From contig JANYJL010000156.1 of the NCBI GenBank assembly GCA_025361845.1, forward strand, positions 1 to 33,501: a stretch of 33,501 bases of DNA. The letters are read 5' to 3'. The stretch is from Rhizobacter sp. (GTDB lineage: Bacteria > Pseudomonadota > Gammaproteobacteria > Burkholderiales > Burkholderiaceae_C). Position numbers and translations under genes: made by a program. Of the stretch, positions 1 through 6,790 are shown piece after piece (position 1 is the first letter of the stretch; the number at the start of each line of letters is the position of its first letter). The notes beneath the pieces are model-generated. The model worked only from the letters and a program-made list of their open reading frames with translations, ran no database searches and was not told the DNA's origin.

Positions 1-272
1 CTGATCTGCGCGAGCGAGCGGCCTTCTTCGAAGAAGCTCTTGAGGCCCAGGCGGTAGAGCGGCTGCTTTTCCGGCTTGACGCGCGGAGTCAATTCACCGG
101 GCGAGCGCTCGGCCAGGGACGAAGGGAGATACTCCTTGAGCGCGATCAGGTGGCGATCGCTGTCTTCGGCCAGGTACACAACGCCAAACCCGCCGGCCGC
201 CAGCTTCTTGATGACTTGGTAGCCGCCAACCACCGTGCCCGATGGCAATGGAGCAGGTTTGCTCTTTGACAT
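1..272 (-). CDS. Serine/threonine protein kinase, N-terminal part (runs off the window)
   Basis: Reading the minus strand from the ATG at 272 gives 90 codons with no stop before the window edge. The protein shows the start of a eukaryotic-type (Hanks) kinase domain: a glycine-rich nucleotide loop LAAGGFGVVYLA (about residues 24-35), then ALKEYLP, whose Lys46 is the expected ATP-anchoring lysine. The later segment FFEEGRSLAQ fits helix C with its conserved Glu. The family phosphorylates Ser/Thr of proteins; the target is unknown. There is no leader peptide before the kinase domain. Only 29 bases separate this ATG from that of divergent yicC, so promoter elements must overlap coding sequence. 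The start has no clear Shine-Dalgarno sequence. The rest of the gene lies outside the window. Confidence 0.85.
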   Translation of the reverse strand, partial: MSKSKPAPLPSGTVVGGYQVIKKLAAGGFGVVYLAEDSDRHLIALKEYLPSSLAERSPGELTPRVKPEKQPLYRLGLKSFFEEGRSLAQI

Positions 273-301
273 AATCAAATTTTGCCTGGGGAAAAAGCTC
301 G

Positions 302-1246
302 ATGGCAGTCTACAGCATGACCGGCTACGCGAGCGCCTCGGCGGGCCCCGCTACGGAGCCTCAGACGCCTGCTTCTGCGGAGGGCGTCACGCCCAAGGCG
401 AGTGCGTCGGCCCATGCGAGCGTGCATGTCGAGTTGCGTTCGGTCAATGGCCGCTTCCTGGACCTCGGCTTTCGGCTGCCCGATGAGTTCCGCGCGCTCG
501 AACCTGCGCTGCGCGATCTGCTCACCGCCAGCTTTCGGCGCGGCAAGATCGAATTGCGCCTGAACACCCAGCGCGACAACGAGACCGCCTGGCCGCAGCC
601 GCAACCCGAGCAACTGAACCGCCTGCTGCGCCTGCAGGACAGCGTGCAGGGTTGGTTGCCGAAGGCGGCGAGCCTGTCGGTGCACGAGGTCTTGCAGTGG
701 TGCAAGGGCGGCGGCGCGGCCGAAAAACTCGACGAGGTGGCGCTCGACGCCGCGCGACACTGCATTGCCGGCCTGCGCGAAGCGCGTGCGCGCGAAGGTG
801 CGAAGCTGGTGGCGGTGCTGATGGAACGTGTCGGCCGGCTGCGTGAACTGGCCGTGCAGGCCGAGCCGCTCGTGCCGATCGTCGTGAAGCGCCAGCAGCA
901 GCGTTTTCTGGAGCGTTGGCAAGAAGCGCTCGAAGCCACCGGCGCAGCGCAGTCCATCCCGCGGGAGGCTTTGCAGGAACGCGCGCTGAACGAAGCCGCG
1001 GCGTATGCGATCCGTGTCGACGTGGCCGAGGAACTGGCGCGCCTGCGCTCGCACCTCGATGAAATCACGCGCCTGCTGAAGGCTGGCGGCGAGGTCGGCA
1101 AGCGGCTCGACTTCCTGATCCAGGAACTGCTGCGCGAGGCCAACACCCTGGCCTCGAAGGCAGCCTCGCTGGAGCTGACCAACATCTCGGTCGAGATGAA
1201 GGTGGCGATCGAGCAGCTGCGGGAGCAGGTGCAAAATTTGGAGTAG
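302..1246 (+). CDS. yicC: YicC/YloC family endoribonuclease
   Basis: A 314-residue protein beginning MAVYSMTGYA, the typical YicC opening (MI.SMTGFA). It contains the family segment VELRSVNGRFLDLGFRLPDE and ends with the conserved EQLREQVQNLE. Characterised YicC proteins are ribonucleases that act on RNA in stationary phase or stress. Length is slightly above the usual 285-300 because of an Ala/Pro-rich insertion at about residues 13-40. The ATG at 302 follows GGGGA by nine bases. In many Burkholderiales yicC is directly followed by gmk; here gmk lies 15.8 kb downstream, behind accessory genes. Confidence 0.93.
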   Translation: MAVYSMTGYASASAGPATEPQTPASAEGVTPKASASAHASVHVELRSVNGRFLDLGFRLPDEFRALEPALRDLLTASFRRGKIELRLNTQRDNETAWPQPQPEQLNRLLRLQDSVQGWLPKAASLSVHEVLQWCKGGGAAEKLDEVALDAARHCIAGLREARAREGAKLVAVLMERVGRLRELAVQAEPLVPIVVKRQQQRFLERWQEALEATGAAQSIPREALQERALNEAAAYAIRVDVAEELARLRSHLDEITRLLKAGGEVGKRLDFLIQELLREANTLASKAASLELTNISVEMKVAIEQLREQVQNLE

Positions 1247-1316
1247 TCCCTGGGCGTCTCTTGCAGTACAAGAACGTGGCCCTCCCGTCCTCGACAGGCC
1301 AAGAGTCCCGTGAATC

Positions 1317-1341
1317 TCCTTACCAGAATAGAATGTAAGGA
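1317..1341. promoter_or_regulatory. Inverted-repeat operator over the vapBC -10 region
   Basis: A perfect seven-base inverted repeat, TCCTTAC and GTAAGGA, is separated by 11 bases. The spacer holds TAGAAT (1329-1334), a good sigma-70 -10 hexamer, and the antitoxin ATG lies 27 bases beyond the repeat. AbrB/VapB-type antitoxins usually bind inverted repeats in their own promoter, so this is the likely autoregulatory operator. No convincing -35 box is visible, which suits a promoter controlled mainly by the bound complex. Confidence 0.55.
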
Positions 1342-1368
1342 ACTTGTCGATCCAGAAGGGACGCCGCT

Positions 1369-1644
1369 ATGTTCGCCACACTGACCAGCAAGGGCCAGCT
1401 CACCCTGCCCAAGGAGATTCGCGACCGCTTGAATCTGGACTCCGGGGCGATCCTCGACTTCCAGATCCAGCCGGACAACACGATCACGGCCCGGCACGTC
1501 CAGCCCGACGCTCGACGCATCCGGGGGTTGCTCAAGTCACCGCATGCCGCGCCGCTGACCGTCGAGCAGATGGACGAGGCCGTGGCCAAGGTCCTGCGCG
1601 ACAAGCACGCACCCAGCCGGGCGGGCCGCAAGTCCGCGGGCTGA
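1369..1644 (+). CDS. vapB: AbrB/MazE-fold antitoxin (VapB-like)
   Basis: A 91-residue protein. Residues 3-22 (ATLTSKGQLTLPKEIRDRLN) are a textbook SpoVT/AbrB swapped-hairpin DNA-binding segment. The C-terminal half is charged and probably wraps the toxin. The ATG at 1369 follows GAAGGG by eight bases. Its TGA overlaps the toxin ATG (TGATG), so the pair is translationally coupled in the antitoxin-first order expected of type II systems. It should neutralise the PIN toxin and repress the operon through the inverted repeat just upstream. A longer reading frame starting at 1344 in the toxin frame covers the same DNA and is not preferred. Confidence 0.88.
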   Translation: MFATLTSKGQLTLPKEIRDRLNLDSGAILDFQIQPDNTITARHVQPDARRIRGLLKSPHAAPLTVEQMDEAVAKVLRDKHAPSRAGRKSAG

Positions 1645-2039
1645 TGATCGGCATCGACACCAACATCCTGCTGCGCCTGTGGCTCAACGATGACCCGGCG
1701 CAGAGCAAGCGCATCGATCACCTGCTGGCCGAGCACGGCGGGTTGCCGGGCTCGTTGCTGGTGACGGATGTCGTCTTGGCCGAAGCGGTCTGGACACTGA
1801 AGTCGGTCTTCGATCAGGACAAGCACGCACAGTCGATCGCGGTGCGCAGCTTGCTCGAAGAGACTGCCTTCGCGTTCGAGGACCGCGAAGCCGTCGCGGC
1901 TGCGCTGTCCCTGTTCGAGGCAAATGCCTGCGGGTTCGCCGACTGCCTGGTCGTTGCCAAGAATGCGCAGCAGGGCTGTGACTTCACCGCAACTTTCGAT
2001 CGCGGCATGCACAAGCTGCCGGGGGTCAAAGTGCTCTGA
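1644..2039 (+). CDS. vapC: PIN-domain ribonuclease toxin (VapC-like)
   Basis: A 131-residue protein with the acidic residues of PIN nucleases: Asp5 in MIGIDTNILL, Glu47 in LAEAVW, Asp100 in GFADCLVV and Asp119 in TFDRG. These would hold Mg2+ or Mn2+ at the RNA-cleaving site. VapC toxins cut tRNA or rRNA when the antitoxin is degraded; the target here is unknown. The ATG at 1644 overlaps the antitoxin stop and replaces an upstream in-frame start at 1344 that would run through the antitoxin gene. All four acidic residues are intact, so the toxin looks functional. Confidence 0.9.
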   Translation: MIGIDTNILLRLWLNDDPAQSKRIDHLLAEHGGLPGSLLVTDVVLAEAVWTLKSVFDQDKHAQSIAVRSLLEETAFAFEDREAVAAALSLFEANACGFADCLVVAKNAQQGCDFTATFDRGMHKLPGVKVL

Positions 2040-2239
2040 CCCGACCCGGCCCAGCGCGCGTCATCGCTCAAACCGAGTGACGGCTCCAGGGTGACCTGGC
2101 GGCAAACGTGACTGGCAAGTGCCAACCCCAAGGAGCCGTTCACGTACGAATTTTTACCGCACCACAGCAGTCATCGACGCTTTCGCCATACGGTCAGGGT
2201 AGGTCAAGGCGTGGCGTGGGTACCGCATTCCGAAACCAC
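2040..2239. other. Non-coding gap between vapC and the bug gene
   Basis: This 200-base gap lies between convergent vapC (+) and the bug gene (-). No reading frame in it resembles a protein. It contains the inverted repeat at 2077-2143, described separately, followed by a short T run (AATTTTTACC). The gap probably carries transcription-end structures for one or both flanking genes, but no classic hairpin-plus-U-tract terminator is evident. Confidence 0.5.
2077..2143. repeat. Long inverted repeat with inner hairpins
   Basis: The outer arms are GTGACGGCTCC (2077-2087) and GGAGCCGTTCAC (2132-2143), complementary apart from one bulged base. Inside lie CCAGG-GTGA-CCTGG (2086-2099), a five-pair hairpin with a GTGA (GNRA-type) loop, and TGGC-AAGT-GCCA (2113-2124). 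RNA from this DNA could fold as a branched structure, although the first inner hairpin shares two bases with the outer arm. A T5 run follows about eight bases later on the + strand. It may be a terminator-like element or the trace of a mobile element. Confidence 0.4.
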
Positions 2240-3217
2240 TCAGTCCGCCGTCAACTTCGCCTTTTGAACCACACCCTTCCATTTCGCGAGCTCTGAGACC
2301 ACCAGTGCGCGCAACTCTTCAGGCGTGCTGGTCTGCACGTCGGCGCCGTGATCCTCCATGCGCTTCTCGGTCTCCTTGTCGGCGAGCACTTCGTTCAGTG
2401 CCTTGTTGATCTTCTGGACGATGTCCTTCGGCGTCTTCGCGGGCGCGAAGATCGCGTACCACTGTGTCACGTCGACGCCGTCGACGCCGGCCTCCTTCAG
2501 CGTCGTCACGTCCGGCAGACTCGCCACCCGCTTCGGCCCCGCCACGCCGATGGCGCGCAACTTGCCCGACTTCACGAACGGGTACGCGGTGAACAGGCTC
2601 GGGAACATGAACTGCGTCTGTCCGCCGATCGTGTCGCTCACGGCCGGGGCCGAGCCCTTGCAGGGCACGCCGAGCATCACCACACCGGCATTCAGCTTGA
2701 ACAGCTCGGCTGCGAAGTGCGGCGCGGTGCCGTTGCCGGCCGAGGCGTAGCTGTACTTGTCGGGGCTGGCCTTGAGCTGGGCAACCAGATCTTTCACGTC
2801 CTTCACCGGCACGTTGGCGTTCGCCACCATCAGCGTCGGCGAGTAACCGACCAGACCCACCGGCTCGAAATCGGCGATCGGGTCGTACTTCAGCTTTTGC
2901 AGCGCCGGGTTCATGCTGTGCGTGGCGATGTAGCCCAGCATCAGGGTGTGGCCGTCGGGCGCAGCGCGGGCGACGAACTCGCTCGCGATCGAACCGTTCG
3001 CGCCGGCGCGGTTGTCGATGATCACGGTCTGCCCTAGTTTGGGTCCGAGCTTCTGCGCGATGGTGCGCGCCATCGCATCGTTGCCGCCACCGGCCGCGGT
3101 GGGCACGACGATCGTGATCGTGCGGCTCGGAAACGGTGCCGGGTCAGCCGCCAATACGTTTCCGGCAGTGGTGGTGGAGATGGCCGCGGCGATCGCCGGT
3201 GCGAGAAGGTTCTTCAT
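2240..3217 (-). CDS. Bug/TctC-family periplasmic solute-binding protein (tripartite tricarboxylate transporter type)
   Basis: Reading from the internal ATG at 3217 gives 325 residues, the normal Bug length. That ATG follows GGAG by five bases. The start MKNLLAPAIAAAISTTTAG...VLAADPAPFPS is a Sec signal peptide with cleavage near AxA-like VLA/AD. The mature protein opens with the family pattern FPSRTITIVVPTAAGGGNDA, then IIDNRAGANGSIASEFVARA and GHTLMLGYIATHSMNPAL. Bug proteins bind small carboxylates in the periplasm. The membrane partners TctA and TctB are not in the window, so this may be an orphan binding protein serving a distant TctAB or acting as a sensor. Its neighbours suggest a di- or tricarboxylate such as aconitate or itaconate (inference). 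Confidence 0.85.
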   Translation of the reverse strand: MKNLLAPAIAAAISTTTAGNVLAADPAPFPSRTITIVVPTAAGGGNDAMARTIAQKLGPKLGQTVIIDNRAGANGSIASEFVARAAPDGHTLMLGYIATHSMNPALQKLKYDPIADFEPVGLVGYSPTLMVANANVPVKDVKDLVAQLKASPDKYSYASAGNGTAPHFAAELFKLNAGVVMLGVPCKGSAPAVSDTIGGQTQFMFPSLFTAYPFVKSGKLRAIGVAGPKRVASLPDVTTLKEAGVDGVDVTQWYAIFAPAKTPKDIVQKINKALNEVLADKETEKRMEDHGADVQTSTPEELRALVVSELAKWKGVVQKAKLTAD

Positions 3218-4315
3218 GTCGTCTCCGGTTGCTTGAGGTCTCGAAAAAACGTAGTCGGGGATGTGAAGTTCGCCGTGCAGGATCTTTCGGGCGGTGCGCA
3301 CGAGCGAGGCACGGCGGATCTGTGCCGCCTCGCCCTCTCCGGCAATCTCCACCTCGATGTCGATGCGCCCGGCCGGGTGCAGGACCACCAGCGCGCGCGT
3401 ACCGGCCGGTGCGTTCGCGCCGCTGGCGACCGTGCCCGGCAGCGCGAATGCACTGGCCACGCCGATGGCACCGGTCACCGCGTGCGAGGCATGGCAGCGC
3501 CGCGGCGTGAAATAGCGCGAGGTGATGCTGTCGGCGCCGTCGCCTGGGCTCACGAGGACCGGCTTGGGCACGACGCTGTTCGACACGTCGCCGAGCCCCA
3601 TCATGAGACCGGCCTGCAGGCGCAGCGCCTCCAGGCGCTCGAGCAGCGCGCGGTTCGCGTCCAGCTCGAACGGGCTCTCCGTGCCGGCCACGCCCAGGTC
3701 GGCGGCCCTCACGATCATCAGTGGCATCGCGGCGTCGATGCAGGTGACCGACACGCCGTCGACGGTGTCGATGCGTCGGCCGGTCGGGAACACGGTGCCG
3801 GTGACGGCACCCCAGGCATCGAGAAAGTTCAGGTGCACCGGTGCGGCGGTGCCGGCCACGCCATCGATGCGGGTCGAGCCTTCGTAGGTGATGCGCCCGC
3901 CCGGTGTGCGCACCGTGACCTCGATGCGCGAACGCGTGTTGACGTTGAAGACCACCGCGGTGGTGGTGCCGTCACCCGCTGCGATCAGCCCTTGCTCGAT
4001 TGCGAAGGGCAGCACGCCCGAGAGCATGTTGCCGCAGTTCGGTCGCGTGTCCACCGAGCGCTGGCCTACGCCGACCTGCGCGAACAGGTAGTCGAGGTCG
4101 CAGCCCGGTTCGGCAGAACGCGACACGATCGCCACCTTGCTGTTGAGCGAGCTGCCGCCACCGACGCCGTCGAGCTGCAGCGGGTCGGACGCCCCGATCG
4201 CGCCGATCAGCGCTTGGTCGCGCGCTGCGTCGCCGGCCGGCAGCCACTCGCGCAGGAAGAACGGGCCGCGCGAAGTGCCGGCGCGCATCAGGGTGCAGGG
4301 AACGGTGGTGCTCAT
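2240..4315 (-). CDS. PrpF-family isomerase fused in frame to a Bug solute-binding protein (probable frameshift fusion)
   Basis: One open frame of 691 codons holds two full-length proteins. Residues 1-360 are PrpF-family (4-oxalomesaconate tautomerase / aconitate Δ-isomerase group): MRAGTSRGPFF near the start, RPNCGNMLSGVLPFAIEQG (91-109) and CHASHAVTGAIGVASAFALP (274-293). Residues 367-691 are a complete Bug/TctC protein with its own signal peptide. Such a fusion would put a signal sequence in mid-protein, which makes little sense. At 3244-3249 a T6 run (minus strand) lies ten residues before Met367. With five T's the PrpF frame would end ...DLKQPETT at a TGA overlapping the bug ATG (ATGA), a normal operon overlap. 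Read this as prpF plus bug with a frameshift, either an assembly error or a real mutation. The gene lies 28 bases downstream of dctA. Confidence 0.8.
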   Translation of the reverse strand: MSTTVPCTLMRAGTSRGPFFLREWLPAGDAARDQALIGAIGASDPLQLDGVGGGSSLNSKVAIVSRSAEPGCDLDYLFAQVGVGQRSVDTRPNCGNMLSGVLPFAIEQGLIAAGDGTTTAVVFNVNTRSRIEVTVRTPGGRITYEGSTRIDGVAGTAAPVHLNFLDAWGAVTGTVFPTGRRIDTVDGVSVTCIDAAMPLMIVRAADLGVAGTESPFELDANRALLERLEALRLQAGLMMGLGDVSNSVVPKPVLVSPGDGADSITSRYFTPRRCHASHAVTGAIGVASAFALPGTVASGANAPAGTRALVVLHPAGRIDIEVEIAGEGEAAQIRRASLVRTARKILHGELHIPDYVFSRPQATGDDMKNLLAPAIAAAISTTTAGNVLAADPAPFPSRTITIVVPTAAGGGNDAMARTIAQKLGPKLGQTVIIDNRAGANGSIASEFVARAAPDGHTLMLGYIATHSMNPALQKLKYDPIADFEPVGLVGYSPTLMVANANVPVKDVKDLVAQLKASPDKYSYASAGNGTAPHFAAELFKLNAGVVMLGVPCKGSAPAVSDTIGGQTQFMFPSLFTAYPFVKSGKLRAIGVAGPKRVASLPDVTTLKEAGVDGVDVTQWYAIFAPAKTPKDIVQKINKALNEVLADKETEKRMEDHGADVQTSTPEELRALVVSELAKWKGVVQKAKLTAD

Positions 4316-4343
4316 GGTCGTTGCGTGTCGATGCTTGAACCGG

Positions 4344-5696
4344 TCAGGCCGCGTGTTGCTGTTCGCCGTGCGAGGGCACCAGCGCCAGGTTCGGTGCGGG
4401 CATTGGTTCGTCGTGTTCCAGCGCCTCTTCGGTGCGCACGTAGCCGCTGCCGAGTTCGCTGGCGAGCTGGGTGCGGTCGCAGGCCTTCTCCCAGATCGAA
4501 ACGACGATGCAGGCCACGCAGTTGCTGATCGTGCTGGTCAGCGCCCGCGCTTCCGACATGAATCGGTCGATGCCGACGATCAGCGCCACACCGGCCACCG
4601 GCAGGTCCGGCATCACCGTCAGCGTGGCGACGAGGGCCACGAAGCCGCTGCCGGTGACACCCGCCGCGCCTTTCGACGTGAGCAGCATCAGCCCGAGCAT
4701 CGCGGCGATCTGGCCGACCGACAGGTGGATGTTGCAGGCCTGAGCGATGAACATCGACGCGAGCGTCAGGTAGATCGCCGTGCCGTCGAGGTTGAACGAG
4801 TAGCCGGTCGGCAGCACCAGGCCGACGACGCCCTTCTTGCAGCCCAGGCGCTCGAGCTTCTGCAGCAGGCGCGGCAGGACCGGCTCGCTCGACGAGGTGC
4901 CGAGCACCACCAGCAGTTCCTCGCGGAAGTAGCGCAACACCTGCCAGAGCTTGAAGCCGTGCAGTTTCGCCAGCAGGCCCAGCACCACCGCGACGAAGAA
5001 GCCGCAGGCCACGTAGAAGGTGCCGATCAGCAGGCCGAGCGAGCCGATCGACTTGATGCCGTACTTGCCGACCGTGAACGCCATCGCGCCAAACGCGCCG
5101 AGCGGGGCCAGCTTCATGATGAAACCGAAGGCGGCGAACAACACGTGCGAGAAGCTGTCGATGCCGGCGAGCATCGGCTCCCCGGCGCGACCGATGCGGG
5201 TGAGGCCGAAGCCGCACAGCACCGCCAGCAGCAGCACCGGCAACACCTCGCCCTCGGCGAAGGCGCCGAAGAACGAGGCCGGCACGATGTGCAGCACGAA
5301 CTCGACGAAGCCCTGCGGCGGCGCGTTCTTGCCGAACTTCGCGGCCACCGAGGCGTCGAGTGTCGTCGGGTCGATGTTCATGCCGGCACCCGGCTGCAGC
5401 AGGAACACGGCAGCCAGGCCGGTGAGCAGCGCCAGGATCGTCAGCACGTAGAACAGGCCCATGGCCTTCACCAGCGTCTTGCCGATCTCCTTCGAGTCGC
5501 CCAGCGAGGTGATGCCGCTGACGATGGTGCAGAAGACGACCGGCGCGATCATCATCTTCACGAGCTTCACGAAGCCGTCACCGAGCGGTTTCAGGTTGGC
5601 GCCGAAGTCGGGCCACCAATGGCCGACGGCGATGCCGAGCGCCAGGCCGATGAGGACCTGGACGTAGAGGGTTCTGGTCAGCTTGACGATCTTCAT
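4344..5696 (-). CDS. dctA: C4-dicarboxylate:cation symporter, DctA family
   Basis: A 450-residue membrane protein of the glutamate/dicarboxylate symporter family (DAACS). It begins MKIVKLTRTLYVQVLIGLAL and has the hallmark reentrant-loop sequence GTSSSEPVLPRL, the unwound-helix region YSFNLDGTAIYLTLA, and TSKGAAGVTGSGF. DctA imports succinate, fumarate, malate and related acids with protons or Na+. Start choice: the ATG at 5696 follows GGAG by eight bases, whereas the in-frame ATG at 5714 has no ribosome-binding site. It is first in the operon dctA-prpF-bug. Its upstream gap holds a motif also found before the MaoC operon, so its substrate is probably the acid consumed by that pathway (inference). 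Confidence 0.93.
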   Translation of the reverse strand: MKIVKLTRTLYVQVLIGLALGIAVGHWWPDFGANLKPLGDGFVKLVKMMIAPVVFCTIVSGITSLGDSKEIGKTLVKAMGLFYVLTILALLTGLAAVFLLQPGAGMNIDPTTLDASVAAKFGKNAPPQGFVEFVLHIVPASFFGAFAEGEVLPVLLLAVLCGFGLTRIGRAGEPMLAGIDSFSHVLFAAFGFIMKLAPLGAFGAMAFTVGKYGIKSIGSLGLLIGTFYVACGFFVAVVLGLLAKLHGFKLWQVLRYFREELLVVLGTSSSEPVLPRLLQKLERLGCKKGVVGLVLPTGYSFNLDGTAIYLTLASMFIAQACNIHLSVGQIAAMLGLMLLTSKGAAGVTGSGFVALVATLTVMPDLPVAGVALIVGIDRFMSEARALTSTISNCVACIVVSIWEKACDRTQLASELGSGYVRTEEALEHDEPMPAPNLALVPSHGEQQHAA

Positions 5697-5807
5697 GGAC
5701 TTGTCTCCGTGCATGGGGCGGTTGGTGGGCGACCGTTCTGGCGACGGCTGGGCGTGATCGAAATGATCGGCGCGACGGCCGGAGAAGTGAAATGCATAGA
5801 AGCGAAC

Positions 5808-5832
5808 GATTGATGCGTCGGATGATTCAAAA
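5808..5832. promoter_or_regulatory. Putative LysR-type operator, copy A (dctA/lysR intergenic)
   Basis: On the + strand the site reads GATTGATGCG, then TCGGATGATTCAAAA. The core GATTGATGCG recurs at 11167 before the MaoC operon, with matching downstream bases (GG.TG.ATT..AAAA). It contains the inverted pair TTGA-N13-TCAA, typical of LysR-family sites. It lies 38 bases upstream of the lysR ATG, where autoregulation is common, and 112 bases upstream of the dctA ATG. Relative to the minus-strand operons it has the same orientation as copy B. Binding by the adjacent LysR protein is inferred. Confidence 0.5.
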
Positions 5833-5869
5833 TCGCCGCCAGCCTCATCGCAAACCTCGGAGATCCGCC

Positions 5870-6787
5870 ATGGCTGCCAGCTTCGACCTGAACGACCTGC
5901 ACGCCTTTCGCGCCGTGGCCGAGATGGGCAACTTCCGCAAGGCCGCCGAGGCCGTGCACATCTCGCAGCCGGCGTTCAGCCGGCGCATCGACAAGCTCGA
6001 GCAGGCCCTCGGCGTTCGGCTGCTCGAACGCACGACGCGCAAGGTGCAGCTCACCGCGGTCGGGCGTGATTTCGCGCGCACCGTGCAGCAGGTGCTCGAC
6101 GACCTTGACGGCGCGTTGCTCGGTATCCGCGGCGTGGCCGCCACGCGCATGGGCGAAGTGACGATCGCGTGCGTGCCGTCGACCGTCTACTACTTCGTCT
6201 CGCAAGTGATTCGCCGTTACCACGAGAACTATCCACGCACCCGGGTGAAGGTGTTCGACGCGAGTGCCAACGATGTGCTGGCCGCGGTGATGCGCGGCGA
6301 GGCCGACTTCGGGCTGAATTTCATCGGCAGCCAGGAGCCCGACATCGAGTTCAAACCCCTGCTCGAGGAACGTTTTGTCGCGGCATGCCGGCGTGACCAC
6401 CCGCTGGCGAAGAAGCGCAAGGTGACGTGGACGGAGCTGGCCGCCTTCGACAACATCTCGGTCGCCAAGTCGTCCGGCAACCGCCTGCTGCTCGACCAGG
6501 CGCTGTCGGGCCTGGAAGGCCGGCCGCAGGCGATCTACGAGGCCCAGCACGTGACGACGATGCTCGGCCTCGTCGAGGCGGGTCTCGGCGTGGCTGCGGT
6601 GCCGTCGCTCGCGATGCCGGCGGCCGACCACCCTTTGCTGGTCAGCGTGCCGCTGTCCGAGCCGATCGTGACGCGGCGCGTCGGGCTGATCCGGCGCAAG
6701 GGCCGCACGCTGTCGCCGGCGGCGCAGCAGCTCTACATGTTCTTTGCAGAGATGAAGGGCAAGCGCGCCGCCGCACCGAAGGTCTGA
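5870..6787 (+). CDS. LysR-family transcriptional regulator of the catabolic island
   Basis: A 305-residue LTTR. The N-terminal winged helix-turn-helix is clear: FDLNDLHAFRAVAEMGNFRK followed by AAEAVHISQPAFSRRIDKLE. A substrate-binding domain follows from about residue 90 (GEVTIACVPSTVYYFVSQVI). The start at 5870 is chosen because GGAG lies seven bases upstream and the family pattern begins there; the open frame extends back to 5792 without family resemblance. It diverges from dctA-prpF-bug and converges with the PcaB-like lyase gene, their stops only three bases apart. It probably senses a pathway acid or CoA intermediate and controls both operons through the repeated motif at 5808 and 11167. 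The effector is unknown. Confidence 0.92.
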   Translation: MAASFDLNDLHAFRAVAEMGNFRKAAEAVHISQPAFSRRIDKLEQALGVRLLERTTRKVQLTAVGRDFARTVQQVLDDLDGALLGIRGVAATRMGEVTIACVPSTVYYFVSQVIRRYHENYPRTRVKVFDASANDVLAAVMRGEADFGLNFIGSQEPDIEFKPLLEERFVAACRRDHPLAKKRKVTWTELAAFDNISVAKSSGNRLLLDQALSGLEGRPQAIYEAQHVTTMLGLVEAGLGVAAVPSLAMPAADHPLLVSVPLSEPIVTRRVGLIRRKGRTLSPAAQQLYMFFAEMKGKRAAAPKV

Positions 6788-6790
6788 GCC

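Noticed and set aside
361-1497. Minus frames opposite yicC (275-1234, 361-1497)
   Set aside because: YicC on the + strand has both conserved ends; the antisense frames are shadows.
2108-2296. 62-codon plus frame after vapC
   Set aside because: It runs through the inverted repeat and into the bug gene antisense, with no family pattern.
3233-5813. Long plus-strand frames opposite prpF and dctA (3233-4528, 4137-5813)
   Set aside because: They mirror well-supported minus-strand genes and show only Arg/Gln/His-rich shadow sequence.
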